Shown here piece by piece: positions 1 to 5,736 of a DNA stretch of 7,786 nucleotides. Below the pieces are notes generated by a model. That model was not told the origin of the DNA. It ran no database searches and worked only from the letters and a program-made list of their open reading frames with translations. The stretch covers positions 1 through 7,786 of the forward strand of contig CATPBU010000155.1 in NCBI GenBank assembly GCA_955652455.1, written 5' to 3'. The translations under genes and the position numbers were made by a program. Source of the DNA: Candidatus Dormiibacterota bacterium. GTDB lineage: Bacteria; Chloroflexota; Dormibacteria; UBA8260. Numbering within the stretch: the stretch's first letter is position 1; the number at the start of each line of letters is the position of its first letter.

Positions 1-3
1 CCC

Positions 4-1104
4 ATGAACGATCTCGACCGGACGCTGGAGGGGAATGCCCGCATCAAGGTTGTCGGGGTCGGTGGGGGCGGCAGCAACGCCGTGAACCGCATGATCCAGA
101 GCCGCCTCAAGGGGGTCGAGTTCATCTCCGTGAACACCGACCACCAGGCACTGCAGCTCAGCAACGCCCATAAGAAGGTGCGCATTGGGTCCAAGCTGAC
201 GCGCGGGCTCGGCGCGGGTGGCGACCCGGTGCGCGGCGCCGAGGCCGCCGAGGAATCGCGTGGGGAGATCACCAAGCTGCTGGAAGACTGCGACATGGTG
301 TTCGTGACCGCCGGCATGGGTGGCGGCACCGGCACCGGCGCCGCCCCGACTGTCGCAGAGATCGCGCGCGACCAGGGCGCGCTGACCATCGGGGTCGTCA
401 CCAAGCCCTTCAAGTTCGAAGGGCTGAAGCGGCAGCGTTGCGCAGACGACGGCATCGCCAATCTGCAGGGGCGCGTCGACACCCTGATCACGATCCCCAA
501 CGAGCGACTCATGCAGGTCGTCGACAAGAAGACGCCGATCACCGAGGCGTTCAAGCTGGCCGACGACGTTCTGCGCCAGGGCGTCCAGGGCATCAGCGAC
601 CTGATCGTGTTCCCGGGTCTCATCAACCTCGACTTCGCCGACGTCAAGGCGATCATGTCAGGGCAGGGTGCGGCGCTGATGGGCATCGGATTCGGCAACG
701 GCGACACACGCGCTGCCGATGCGGCGCGCGATGCGGTGGCCAGCCCACTCCTCGAGACCACCATCGCCGGCGCCAAGGGGATCCTGCTCAACGTCACCGG
801 CGGCCCGGACCTCACGCTCTACGAGGTCAACGAGGCAGCCCAGCTGGTCAGTGAGTCGGCCGATCCGGACGCGCAGATCATCTTCGGGACCGTCATCGAC
901 GAGCAGATGAAGGGCGAGGTCAAGATCACCGTGATCGCCACCGGCTTCACCGGGCAGATCGATGTGCTCGGCACGCTCGCCTATGAGCCGGCGGCACGAT
1001 CGGTGATGGCTGGGTCACCCGCCTTCACCATCGGTGGCCGTTCCTCGAGCCCGGCCAACGCGGACGATCTCGACATCCCGGCGTTCCTCCGGGACCGTCG
1101 CTAG
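4..1104 (+). CDS. ftsZ: Cell division protein FtsZ
   Basis: Tubulin-like GTPase that polymerises into the Z-ring at mid-cell and recruits the division machinery. The 366-residue product has the N-terminal nucleotide-binding strand with a [17 protein letters not shown] loop (about 18-30), the tubulin signature GGGTGTG at 106-112, and the T7 synergy loop NLDFADVK at 208-215 with the two acidic residues (D210, D213) that complete the GTPase site of the adjacent subunit. The globular core ends near 315 (VTVIATGF-like). A short linker of about 38 residues follows, then a canonical C-terminal peptide, [13 protein letters not shown] (354-366), which in other bacteria binds FtsA, SepF or ZapA-type partners. 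The ATG lies only 3 bases from the window edge, so its ribosome binding site is not visible, but the 12 residues before the conserved core fit the family. The gene is followed by a hairpin and then nrdR. Identity is certain; only the exact start is open. Confidence 0.98.
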   Translation: MNDLDRTLEGNARIKVVGVGGGGSNAVNRMIQSRLKGVEFISVNTDHQALQLSNAHKKVRIGSKLTRGLGAGGDPVRGAEAAEESRGEITKLLEDCDMVFVTAGMGGGTGTGAAPTVAEIARDQGALTIGVVTKPFKFEGLKRQRCADDGIANLQGRVDTLITIPNERLMQVVDKKTPITEAFKLADDVLRQGVQGISDLIVFPGLINLDFADVKAIMSGQGAALMGIGFGNGDTRAADAARDAVASPLLETTIAGAKGILLNVTGGPDLTLYEVNEAAQLVSESADPDAQIIFGTVIDEQMKGEVKITVIATGFTGQIDVLGTLAYEPAARSVMAGSPAFTIGGRSSSPANADDLDIPAFLRDRR

Positions 1105-1119
1105 GAACCCGTTATCGAG

Positions 1120-1149
1120 CGGAGGGCCTCGCCTCGCCGGGGCCCTCTG
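1120..1149 (+). terminator. Hairpin after ftsZ, probable intrinsic terminator
   Basis: Positions 1120-1131 pair with 1138-1149 as a 12-bp stem with a 6-base loop. The core GAGGGCC (1122-1128) against GGCCCTC (1141-1147) is perfect, and the outer and inner ends include two G-U pairs. A weak T-rich run (TGTTTGT) follows. The position just after the ftsZ stop fits a Rho-independent terminator, but the T tract is poor. It starts only 15 bases after the stop and ends 8 bases before the nrdR ATG, so it could instead attenuate read-through or control nrdR translation. A GGAGG (1121-1125) is buried in its 5' arm. Confidence 0.55.
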
Positions 1150-1157
1150 TTTGTGCC

Positions 1158-1697
1158 ATGAAGTGCCCATACTGTTCGCATCCTGAGTCGAAGGTCGTCG
1201 ACTCGCGCGACTCCGAAACCGGAGAAGCGATCCGCCGGCGGCGCGAATGCCTTGTCTGTCACAAGCGTTTCACTACCTATGAACGGGTCGAGGCGGTGCC
1301 CCTGTGGGTGGTCAAGAAGGACGGACGGCGCGAGGAGTTCAACCGGCGCAAGTTGCTCGGCGGGCTTGTCAACGCGTCTACCAAGCGGGAGCTCGCGTCG
1401 GCCCAGCTCGAGACGGTCGTCGACGACATCGAGAACGCGCTGCGCGCGCGCAACGTCACCGAGATTCGCAGCCGCGAGATCGGCGAGATGGTGATGCAGC
1501 ACCTCCGCGCGCTCGACGAGATCGCGTACGTGCGTTTCGCATCGGTGTACCGGTCGTTCAAGGACGTCGAGCAGATGCGTGCCACCATCGAGGACGTGCT
1601 CGCCAACCCACCGGGGACTCGTCCACCGGATGCACCGCGTCGCCGCCGCAAACATACCGACGCGGGCAGCGAACCTGCTCTCGATATCGGCAAATGA
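1158..1697 (+). CDS. nrdR: Transcriptional repressor NrdR of ribonucleotide reductase genes
   Basis: ATP/dATP-sensing repressor that binds NrdR boxes upstream of ribonucleotide reductase operons and so matches dNTP supply to demand. The product is 179 residues. It begins with the near-invariant MKCPYC, and the zinc ribbon is complete (C3, C6, C31, C34) with the RRRRECLVCHKRFTTYE signature (26-42). An ATP-cone domain follows (about 49-139: VVKKDGRREEFNRRKL, then REIGEMVMQHLRALDEIAYVRFASVYRSF in two adjoining parts). The tail after about 150 is a Pro/Arg-rich extension typical of GC-rich lineages. The start is fixed by the zinc ribbon; no Shine-Dalgarno sequence fits in the 8 bases between the upstream hairpin and the ATG, which is unusual. 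The gene overlaps yggS by ATGA. No reductase gene or convincing NrdR box is in the window, so its targets lie elsewhere. Confidence 0.97.
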   Translation: MKCPYCSHPESKVVDSRDSETGEAIRRRRECLVCHKRFTTYERVEAVPLWVVKKDGRREEFNRRKLLGGLVNASTKRELASAQLETVVDDIENALRARNVTEIRSREIGEMVMQHLRALDEIAYVRFASVYRSFKDVEQMRATIEDVLANPPGTRPPDAPRRRRKHTDAGSEPALDIGK

Positions 1698-2398
1698 GCG
1701 ACGGCGAGGAAGTCGCCTCACGGCTGCACCAGGTGCGCATGCGGGTGGGGCAGGCGGCCGAGCGCGCCGGCCGCGACCCCGCAGGCGTGCGCCTTGTGGC
1801 CGTCACCAAAGGACACCCAGGGGCGGCCATCGATTGGGCTCTGCGAGCCGGTATCAGCGACATCGGCGAGAGCCGCGTACAGGAGGCCGAGGCCAAGAAG
1901 TCCAAGCTTGTCGATCGGGCGGCGACGTGGCACATGATCGGGCACGTCCAACGCAACAAGGCGCGCACGGCGGCGACCATCTTCGACGTGGTGCACTCGG
2001 TCGACTCCGCGCCACTCGCCGCTGCGCTCGACCGCCACCGCGCCGCCGACGCAGCGCGGCTCCCTGTTCTCATCGAGATTGAGCTGACCGGAATCGCCGG
2101 ACGCGGCGGCGTGCCCGCCGATGCCGCGGCCGCGCTGCTCACCGAGGTGCTGGGGCTGCCGCGGCTCGAGCCAGTCGGGTTGATGACCATCGCGCCACCG
2201 GGGTCGCCCGATGCGGCCCGAGACTGCTTTGCGCGCCAGCTGGCGCTGCGCGCCAGCCTGCGCGACGGCCACACGATCACTCTGGCCGAGCTGAGCATGG
2301 GCATGAGCGACGATTTCGAGATCGCCGTCGCCGAGGGTTCAACCATGGTGCGGCTGGGCCGGGTCCTGTTCGGAGAGCGCGCCGGGCCGCAGCCCTGA
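1694..2398 (+). CDS. yggS: YggS/YlmE/PROSC-family PLP-binding protein
   Basis: Member of the single-domain alanine-racemase-fold family that binds pyridoxal 5'-phosphate and maintains B6 homeostasis; no firm enzymatic activity is known for the family. The 234-residue product has the PLP lysine K39 in VAVTKGHP, the WHMIGHVQRNKAR motif (79-91), GLMTIAP (162-168) and the C-terminal LSMGMSDDFEIAV...TMVRLGRVLFGER block (200-229), which supplies phosphate-binding residues. The usual GEN[RY]VQEA motif reads IGESRVQEA (57-65), with Ser where Asn is normal. The start was chosen because the ATG overlaps the nrdR stop (ATGA) and places the family N terminus correctly; the frame stays open far upstream inside nrdR, but those residues match nothing. 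In many Gram-positive and related bacteria this gene sits next to ftsZ/sepF and lspA, and this context agrees. Confidence 0.93.
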   Translation: MSDGEEVASRLHQVRMRVGQAAERAGRDPAGVRLVAVTKGHPGAAIDWALRAGISDIGESRVQEAEAKKSKLVDRAATWHMIGHVQRNKARTAATIFDVVHSVDSAPLAAALDRHRAADAARLPVLIEIELTGIAGRGGVPADAAAALLTEVLGLPRLEPVGLMTIAPPGSPDAARDCFARQLALRASLRDGHTITLAELSMGMSDDFEIAVAEGSTMVRLGRVLFGERAGPQP

Positions 2399-2426
2399 CG
2401 CTGGCCGCCGCTATCCTGACGAAGCG

Positions 2427-2957
2427 ATGAACGAGGACCATTCGGGCCTGCCCGCCGCGGCCGGTCACCAGGCGGCCGCCGACGCGGTCCCCAGCCGGAG
2501 CCGTCAGTTGATCGTGCTGCTGACCACCGCGAGCATCGTCTTCGCCGTCGACCATCTCAGCAAATGGCTGGTCACACAACACATCGCGCTGGGCAACCAG
2601 GTCCCGGCCAGCGGCCCGGTGACCATCCACCACATCGAGAACCGCGGCGCCGCTTTCGGGCTCTTCCCTCAGTTGCAGGTTGTCTTCCTGGTGGTGGCGG
2701 CAGCTGTCGCCCTCTACATCCTGCTGGCGGGTCGGCGCTTTGGTCCTGGTGTCTTTCCGCAGGTCCTGCTCGGGATGGTGCTCGGCGGCGCGATCGCCAA
2801 CGCCCTTGACCGTTTCGTGTGGGGATATGTCGTCGACTTCATCGACCTGCAGAAATGGCCGGTGTTCAACGTCGCCGACATGGCGATCGTCCTCGGCATC
2901 CTCCTCGGGGTGCTGACCTTGCGCACTCCGGCGCCAGGTCGCGACCGCGCCGCGTGA
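2427..2957 (+). CDS. lspA: Lipoprotein signal peptidase (signal peptidase II)
   Basis: Membrane aspartyl protease that cleaves the signal peptide of diacylglyceryl-modified prolipoproteins before the lipidated cysteine. The 176-residue product has four hydrophobic segments (about 28-44, 84-102, 108-126 and 148-166). It carries the family motifs in order: VDHLSK (41-46), NRGAAF (72-77), GGAIANALDR (120-129), VVDFID (135-140) and FNVADMAI (147-154). The catalytic aspartates should be D137 and D151. A hydrophilic Ala/Gly-rich extension of about 26 residues precedes the first membrane helix and would be cytoplasmic; a TTG at 2508 is a possible shorter start, and the ATG has no strong Shine-Dalgarno sequence. 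The gene follows yggS after 28 bases and overlaps rluD by GTGA; lspA next to a RluD-type gene is a widespread arrangement. Confidence 0.96.
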   Translation: MNEDHSGLPAAAGHQAAADAVPSRSRQLIVLLTTASIVFAVDHLSKWLVTQHIALGNQVPASGPVTIHHIENRGAAFGLFPQLQVVFLVVAAAVALYILLAGRRFGPGVFPQVLLGMVLGGAIANALDRFVWGYVVDFIDLQKWPVFNVADMAIVLGILLGVLTLRTPAPGRDRAA

Positions 2958-3859
2958 ACGAGGTGGCTGAGCGCAGCGACCGGGTCAGCCGGCTCGACCT
3001 GCGTGTCGCCAAACAGTCGGGGGTCAGCCGCAGCGCCGCGCAGATTCTCATCGCCGGCGGCCACGTCAGGGTCAATGACCGCCCCGCCAAATCCGGTCAG
3101 CGTGTGGGGCCTTCCGACGATGTCGTGGTGGTCATCCCACCAGCGGCCGAGCCGGTCGCGGATGTCGCCGGACCGCAGGTTCCGCTGAGCATCGTATTCG
3201 AGGATGACGCGCTGGCGGTGATCGACAAGCCCGCCGGTCTGGTGGTGCACCCGGCGCCCGGACACCCGGCGGGAACCCTCGCCGATGGCCTGCGCCAGCG
3301 CGGCACAACCTGGTCGCAGCTGGGCGGTGAGCAGCGTCCCGGCATCGTCCACAGGCTCGACCGTGACACCAGTGGGTTGCTGGTGGTGGCCAAGACCGAG
3401 GCGGCTCACCATTCGCTCTCGCTGCAGCTGCAGCGCCGCACTCTTGGTCGCGTCTACTGGGCACTTGTGCACGGCACCTTCCGTGAGTCGACGGGCCGTG
3501 TCGATGCCCCGATCGGGCGAGACCCTGGGCACCGGCAGCGCATGGCAGTCGTCGACGGCGGCCGGCCCGCGATCACCGATTTCGCCGTGGCGCAGCGCCT
3601 GCGCCGCTTCACCCGGCTCGAGGTTCGGCTGCTCACCGGCCGCACCCATCAGATCCGCGTGCACATGGCGTCGATCAGCCACCCGATCGCGGGAGATCCC
3701 GTGTACGGGCGCCGAGCTGAGGCGATCATCACGCGGCCGGCCCTGCACGCTCAGCGGCTCACGTTCCTTCACCCCGACGATGGCCGGCGCTGCGACTTCA
3801 CCTCGCCTGTGCCCGCCGACCTCGAGGCGGCCCTGTTGGCGGCAGAGGAGATCTCGTGA
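2954..3859 (+). CDS. rluD: RluA/RluD-family 23S rRNA pseudouridine synthase
   Basis: Converts specific uridines of large-subunit rRNA to pseudouridine. The 301-residue product has an N-terminal S4 RNA-binding domain (about 12-59, with RLDLRVAK and AGGHVRVNDRPAK) and the RluA-type catalytic domain. Motifs seen are DKPAGLVVHPAPGH (91-104), HRLDRDTSGLLVVAKT (133-148) with catalytic aspartate D136, and LLTGRTHQIRVHMASISHPIAGDPVYG (226-252, in adjoining parts). The GTG start overlaps the lspA stop (GTGA) and gives a normal RluD N terminus; longer in-frame extensions into lspA are rejected. The presence of the S4 domain points to RluD rather than RluA or RluC alone, but the exact target uridines (1911/1915/1917 in E. 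coli RluD) cannot be read from sequence. The gmk start overlaps its stop. Confidence 0.93.
   Translation: MNEVAERSDRVSRLDLRVAKQSGVSRSAAQILIAGGHVRVNDRPAKSGQRVGPSDDVVVVIPPAAEPVADVAGPQVPLSIVFEDDALAVIDKPAGLVVHPAPGHPAGTLADGLRQRGTTWSQLGGEQRPGIVHRLDRDTSGLLVVAKTEAAHHSLSLQLQRRTLGRVYWALVHGTFRESTGRVDAPIGRDPGHRQRMAVVDGGRPAITDFAVAQRLRRFTRLEVRLLTGRTHQIRVHMASISHPIAGDPVYGRRAEAIITRPALHAQRLTFLHPDDGRRCDFTSPVPADLEAALLAAEEIS
3845..3850 (+). promoter_or_regulatory. Ribosome binding site for gmk
   Basis: GAGGAG ends 8 bases before the ATG at 3859, an ideal Shine-Dalgarno distance. It decides the gmk start: the in-frame GTG at 3856 would be only 5 bases away. It lies inside the last codons of rluD, so gmk has its own ribosome entry as well as coupling through TGATG. 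Confidence 0.7.
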
Positions 3860-4455
3860 TGGGGCGAGCACCCCGGGTCACAACCCAGCCTGGCCGGCTG
3901 ATCGTTCTCTCCGGACCCAGCGGGGTCGGCAAGGACACCGTCCTGCATGAACTGCGCCGCCTCGACCGGGCGCTTCGCTACAGCGTGTCATACACCACCC
4001 GAGACCCGCGGCCGGGAGAGACCGACGGCGTCTCCTACTCGTTCATCGACGAGCCGACGTTCCGCGCGATGGCGGACCGCGGCGAGTTCCTGGAATGGGC
4101 GCGAGTGCACGGCCACCTCTACGGCACGTCCGAGGCTCGGGTGAAGGAGGCGCTGGCGCGGGGCGAGGACATCGTGCTCAAGATCGACGTCCAGGGGGCG
4201 GCGTGGATCCGTCCACGTGTTGAGGGCGCGCTGTTCATCTTCCTGATGCCGCCTACTGAGGATGAGCTGCGCCGGCGCCTGATGGCCCGCGACACCGAGG
4301 ACGAGGCGTCTGTCGAGTTGCGGGTGCGCAACGCGGTGGCCGAGATGGCAGAGGGCGCGGCGTACGATCACCGGGTTGTGAACGACGACGTCAACCGTGC
4401 GGCGCGCGAGATCCTCGATATCGTGCGCCGCCGCCGCTCGGAGACGGCGCCATGA
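3859..4455 (+). CDS. gmk: Guanylate kinase
   Basis: Cytosolic kinase that phosphorylates GMP to GDP with ATP, an essential step in GTP and dGTP supply. The 198-residue product has the P-loop GPSGVGKD (19-26), the GMP-binding block SYTTRDPRPGETDGVSYSF (44-62) with GEFLEWARVHGHLYGTS (75-91), and KIDVQGA (108-114). The lid follows with the PPTEDELRRRLMARDTED region (131-148), and the nucleoside end has AAYDHRVVNDD (167-177). Length is normal for the family. The start is the ATG with a good GAGGAG upstream; it forms TGATG with the rluD stop. Gmk is usually followed by rpoZ (RNA polymerase omega) and then coaBC in this cluster, but here coaC follows directly through an ATGA overlap. Confidence 0.97.
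   Translation: MGRAPRVTTQPGRLIVLSGPSGVGKDTVLHELRRLDRALRYSVSYTTRDPRPGETDGVSYSFIDEPTFRAMADRGEFLEWARVHGHLYGTSEARVKEALARGEDIVLKIDVQGAAWIRPRVEGALFIFLMPPTEDELRRRLMARDTEDEASVELRVRNAVAEMAEGAAYDHRVVNDDVNRAAREILDIVRRRRSETAP
4440..4443 (+). promoter_or_regulatory. Ribosome binding site for coaC
   Basis: GGAG, followed by A, lies 8 bases before the ATG at 4452 inside the last codons of gmk. It supports that ATG, together with the ATGA overlap. Confidence 0.55.
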
Positions 4456-5021
4456 GCGCGGCCGAGAGCCAGGCAGGCAAGGTGGCGGTGCACGTGTCCG
4501 GCAGCGTGGCGGCGTACAAGGCATGCGAGGTGATCACCGCGCTGCGCAAACAAGGCTGCGACGTACGCGTCGCCATGACCACCGGCGCGCGCCGCTTCAT
4601 CACAGCGATAACATTGCAGAGCCTGAGCGGAAACCCCGTGCTCGACGACGTCTGGGAGAAGACCGGCACCACCCACGGCATGGGCCACATCGAGCTGGGG
4701 TCATGGGCGGAGGTGCATGTCGCGGTGGCCGCGTCGGCCAACCTGATTGCGCGGCTGGCGCATGGGCTCGCCGACGACGGCGTGACCGCAGCGGTGCTGG
4801 CCAGTCGCGCACCACTGCTGGTTGCGCCTGCGATGGAGACCGCGATGTGGGAGCATCCGGCGACGCGCGCCAACGTTGAGGTTCTGCGCTCACGCGGGGT
4901 CGAGTTCATCGGGCCGGTCAGCGGCAGACTGGCGAGCGGTGCGGACGGCGTCGGTCGCATGGCCGATGTCGCTGCCGTCGTGGAGGCAACTCTCGCGCAG
5001 TTGCCCGCCCGCGGAGGCTGA
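4452..5021 (+). CDS. coaC: Phosphopantothenoylcysteine decarboxylase (CoaC), separate from CoaB
   Basis: FMN-dependent flavoprotein that decarboxylates 4'-phosphopantothenoylcysteine to 4'-phosphopantetheine in coenzyme A synthesis. In most bacteria it is the N-terminal half of a fused CoaBC (Dfp) protein of about 400 residues; here it is a free-standing 189-residue protein. Visible motifs are the flavin-binding SGSVAAYKA (16-24), LQSLSGNPV (55-63), the active-site histidine H79 in GHIEL, SANLIARLAHGLADD (95-109), PAMETAMWEHPAT (126-138) and GRLASGADGVGRM (158-170). Two positions that are important in E. coli Dfp differ: the Asn of the PxMNxxMW motif is Glu (E129), and the Cys of LACG is Ser (S162). 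Substitutions at these positions also occur in other lineages (from memory, mycobacteria have His at the first), so this need not mean loss of activity. The reading frame ends at a TGA just beyond the domain, and coaB continues in another frame. Confidence 0.9.
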   Translation: MSAAESQAGKVAVHVSGSVAAYKACEVITALRKQGCDVRVAMTTGARRFITAITLQSLSGNPVLDDVWEKTGTTHGMGHIELGSWAEVHVAVAASANLIARLAHGLADDGVTAAVLASRAPLLVAPAMETAMWEHPATRANVEVLRSRGVEFIGPVSGRLASGADGVGRMADVAAVVEATLAQLPARGG

Positions 5022-5034
5022 TACGGCGGAACGT

Positions 5035-5057
5035 GGCACAGTACGCCCCGCTGTGCC
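5035..5057 (+). promoter_or_regulatory. Hairpin over the likely coaB start
   Basis: GGCACAG (5035-5041) and CTGTGCC (5051-5057) form a perfect 7-bp stem with a 9-base loop. The GTG proposed as the coaB start (5053-5055) lies in the 3' arm. The hairpin begins 13 bases after the coaC TGA, and GGAGG (5013-5017) lies directly before that TGA. This could couple coaB initiation to coaC termination or stimulate recoding; both are inferences. Nothing like a T tract follows, so it is not a terminator. Confidence 0.4.
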
Positions 5058-5736
5058 CCGACCAGCCCCCCAATTCGCCGGCCGCCGTGTTGTCGTCACT
5101 GCCGGGGGCACTCGCGAACCCATCGACCCGGTGCGATACCTCGGCAACCGCAGCAGTGGCCGGATGGGAAACGCCATCGCGCTGGCGGCGGCCGAGCGCG
5201 GCGCCGCGGTGACCCTGATCACCACGGTCGCGGCTCCAGATCATCCGCACCTCACCGTTGTCCAGCTGGACACAGCAGACGAGATGCGTGCGGCGGTGAG
5301 AAACGCGCTGCCCGGTGCTGCGGCGCTGGTGATGGCGGCGGCGGTCGCCGACTACCGGGTGGCCGACATCGCACCGCGCAAGCTGAAGAAGCGTGACTCG
5401 CTGACGCTGCACTTGGTGCCCACTGCCGACATCCTTGGTGGTCTTGCCGACGACCCGGTTCGCAGTGGCGTGCTCGTCGTCGGTTTCGCCGCTGAGACCG
5501 ATGACATCGAGGCCAACGCGCTCCGCAAGCTGGCCGACAAGCGGCTCGACCTGATCGTCCTCAACGACGTCTCGCGCTCAGAGATCGGCATGGGCAGCGC
5601 GGACAACGAGGTCAGTGTGTTCGACTCCGCCGGCCTGGTGGCGCACATCTCACAGCGCGCCAAAGCCCTGGTCGCGGAGGCACTGCTCGACATCGTGGCC
5701 GGGCGCCTCAACGCCGCTGGCCGGGTGCGACGGTGA
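5053..5736 (+). CDS. coaB: Phosphopantothenate-cysteine ligase (CoaB), separate from CoaC
   Basis: Condenses 4'-phosphopantothenate with cysteine using a nucleoside triphosphate (CTP in most bacteria), the step before CoaC. From the GTG the product is 227 residues. It shows VVVTAGGTREPIDPVRYLG (13-31), NRSSGRMG (32-39), AAAVADYR (95-102), the KLKK lysines (110-113), DILGGL (126-131), VGFAAET (143-149), and LDLIVLNDV (165-173), all family hallmarks and all intact. The frame is +1 relative to coaC and is open far upstream inside it, so the start is uncertain. GTG 5053 is the closest standard start to the domain. An ATG at 4966 would add an unrelated leader, and ACG 5023 has an ideally spaced GGAGG but is a very rare start. 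In most bacteria this is the C-terminal half of CoaBC, so the gene may be a split, or a fused gene broken by a frameshift or read by recoding. It overlaps priA by GTGA. Confidence 0.88.
   Translation: MPRPAPQFAGRRVVVTAGGTREPIDPVRYLGNRSSGRMGNAIALAAAERGAAVTLITTVAAPDHPHLTVVQLDTADEMRAAVRNALPGAAALVMAAAVADYRVADIAPRKLKKRDSLTLHLVPTADILGGLADDPVRSGVLVVGFAAETDDIEANALRKLADKRLDLIVLNDVSRSEIGMGSADNEVSVFDSAGLVAHISQRAKALVAEALLDIVAGRLNAAGRVRR

Noticed and set aside
1304..1693. In-frame upstream extension of yggS inside nrdR
   Set aside because: The extra residues match nothing of the family; the ATG at 1694 overlaps the nrdR stop and gives the normal N terminus.
1558..2346. Minus-strand open frame (262 codons) opposite nrdR and yggS
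   Set aside because: Ser/Arg/Ala-rich composition, no motif, and complete overlap with two conserved genes.
2412..2417. TATCCT resembling a -10 promoter element before lspA
   Set aside because: No matching -35 element at a suitable distance, and the gap is only 28 bases within an apparent operon.
3856..3858. GTG as an alternative gmk start, one codon earlier
   Set aside because: Shine-Dalgarno spacing (8 against 5 bases) and codon preference favour the ATG at 3859; the protein would differ by one residue only.
2714..3871. Long open frame on the minus strand (385 codons) opposite rluD and lspA
   Set aside because: The opposite strand holds well-supported lspA and rluD. The predicted protein is Arg/Gly/Ala-rich with no recognisable domain, as expected of shadow frames in GC-rich DNA.
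4822..5052. Earlier starts for coaB (ATG 4822 or ATG 4966)
   Set aside because: They read out of frame through conserved CoaC sequence and lack a ribosome binding site, so the added leader is not CoaB-like.
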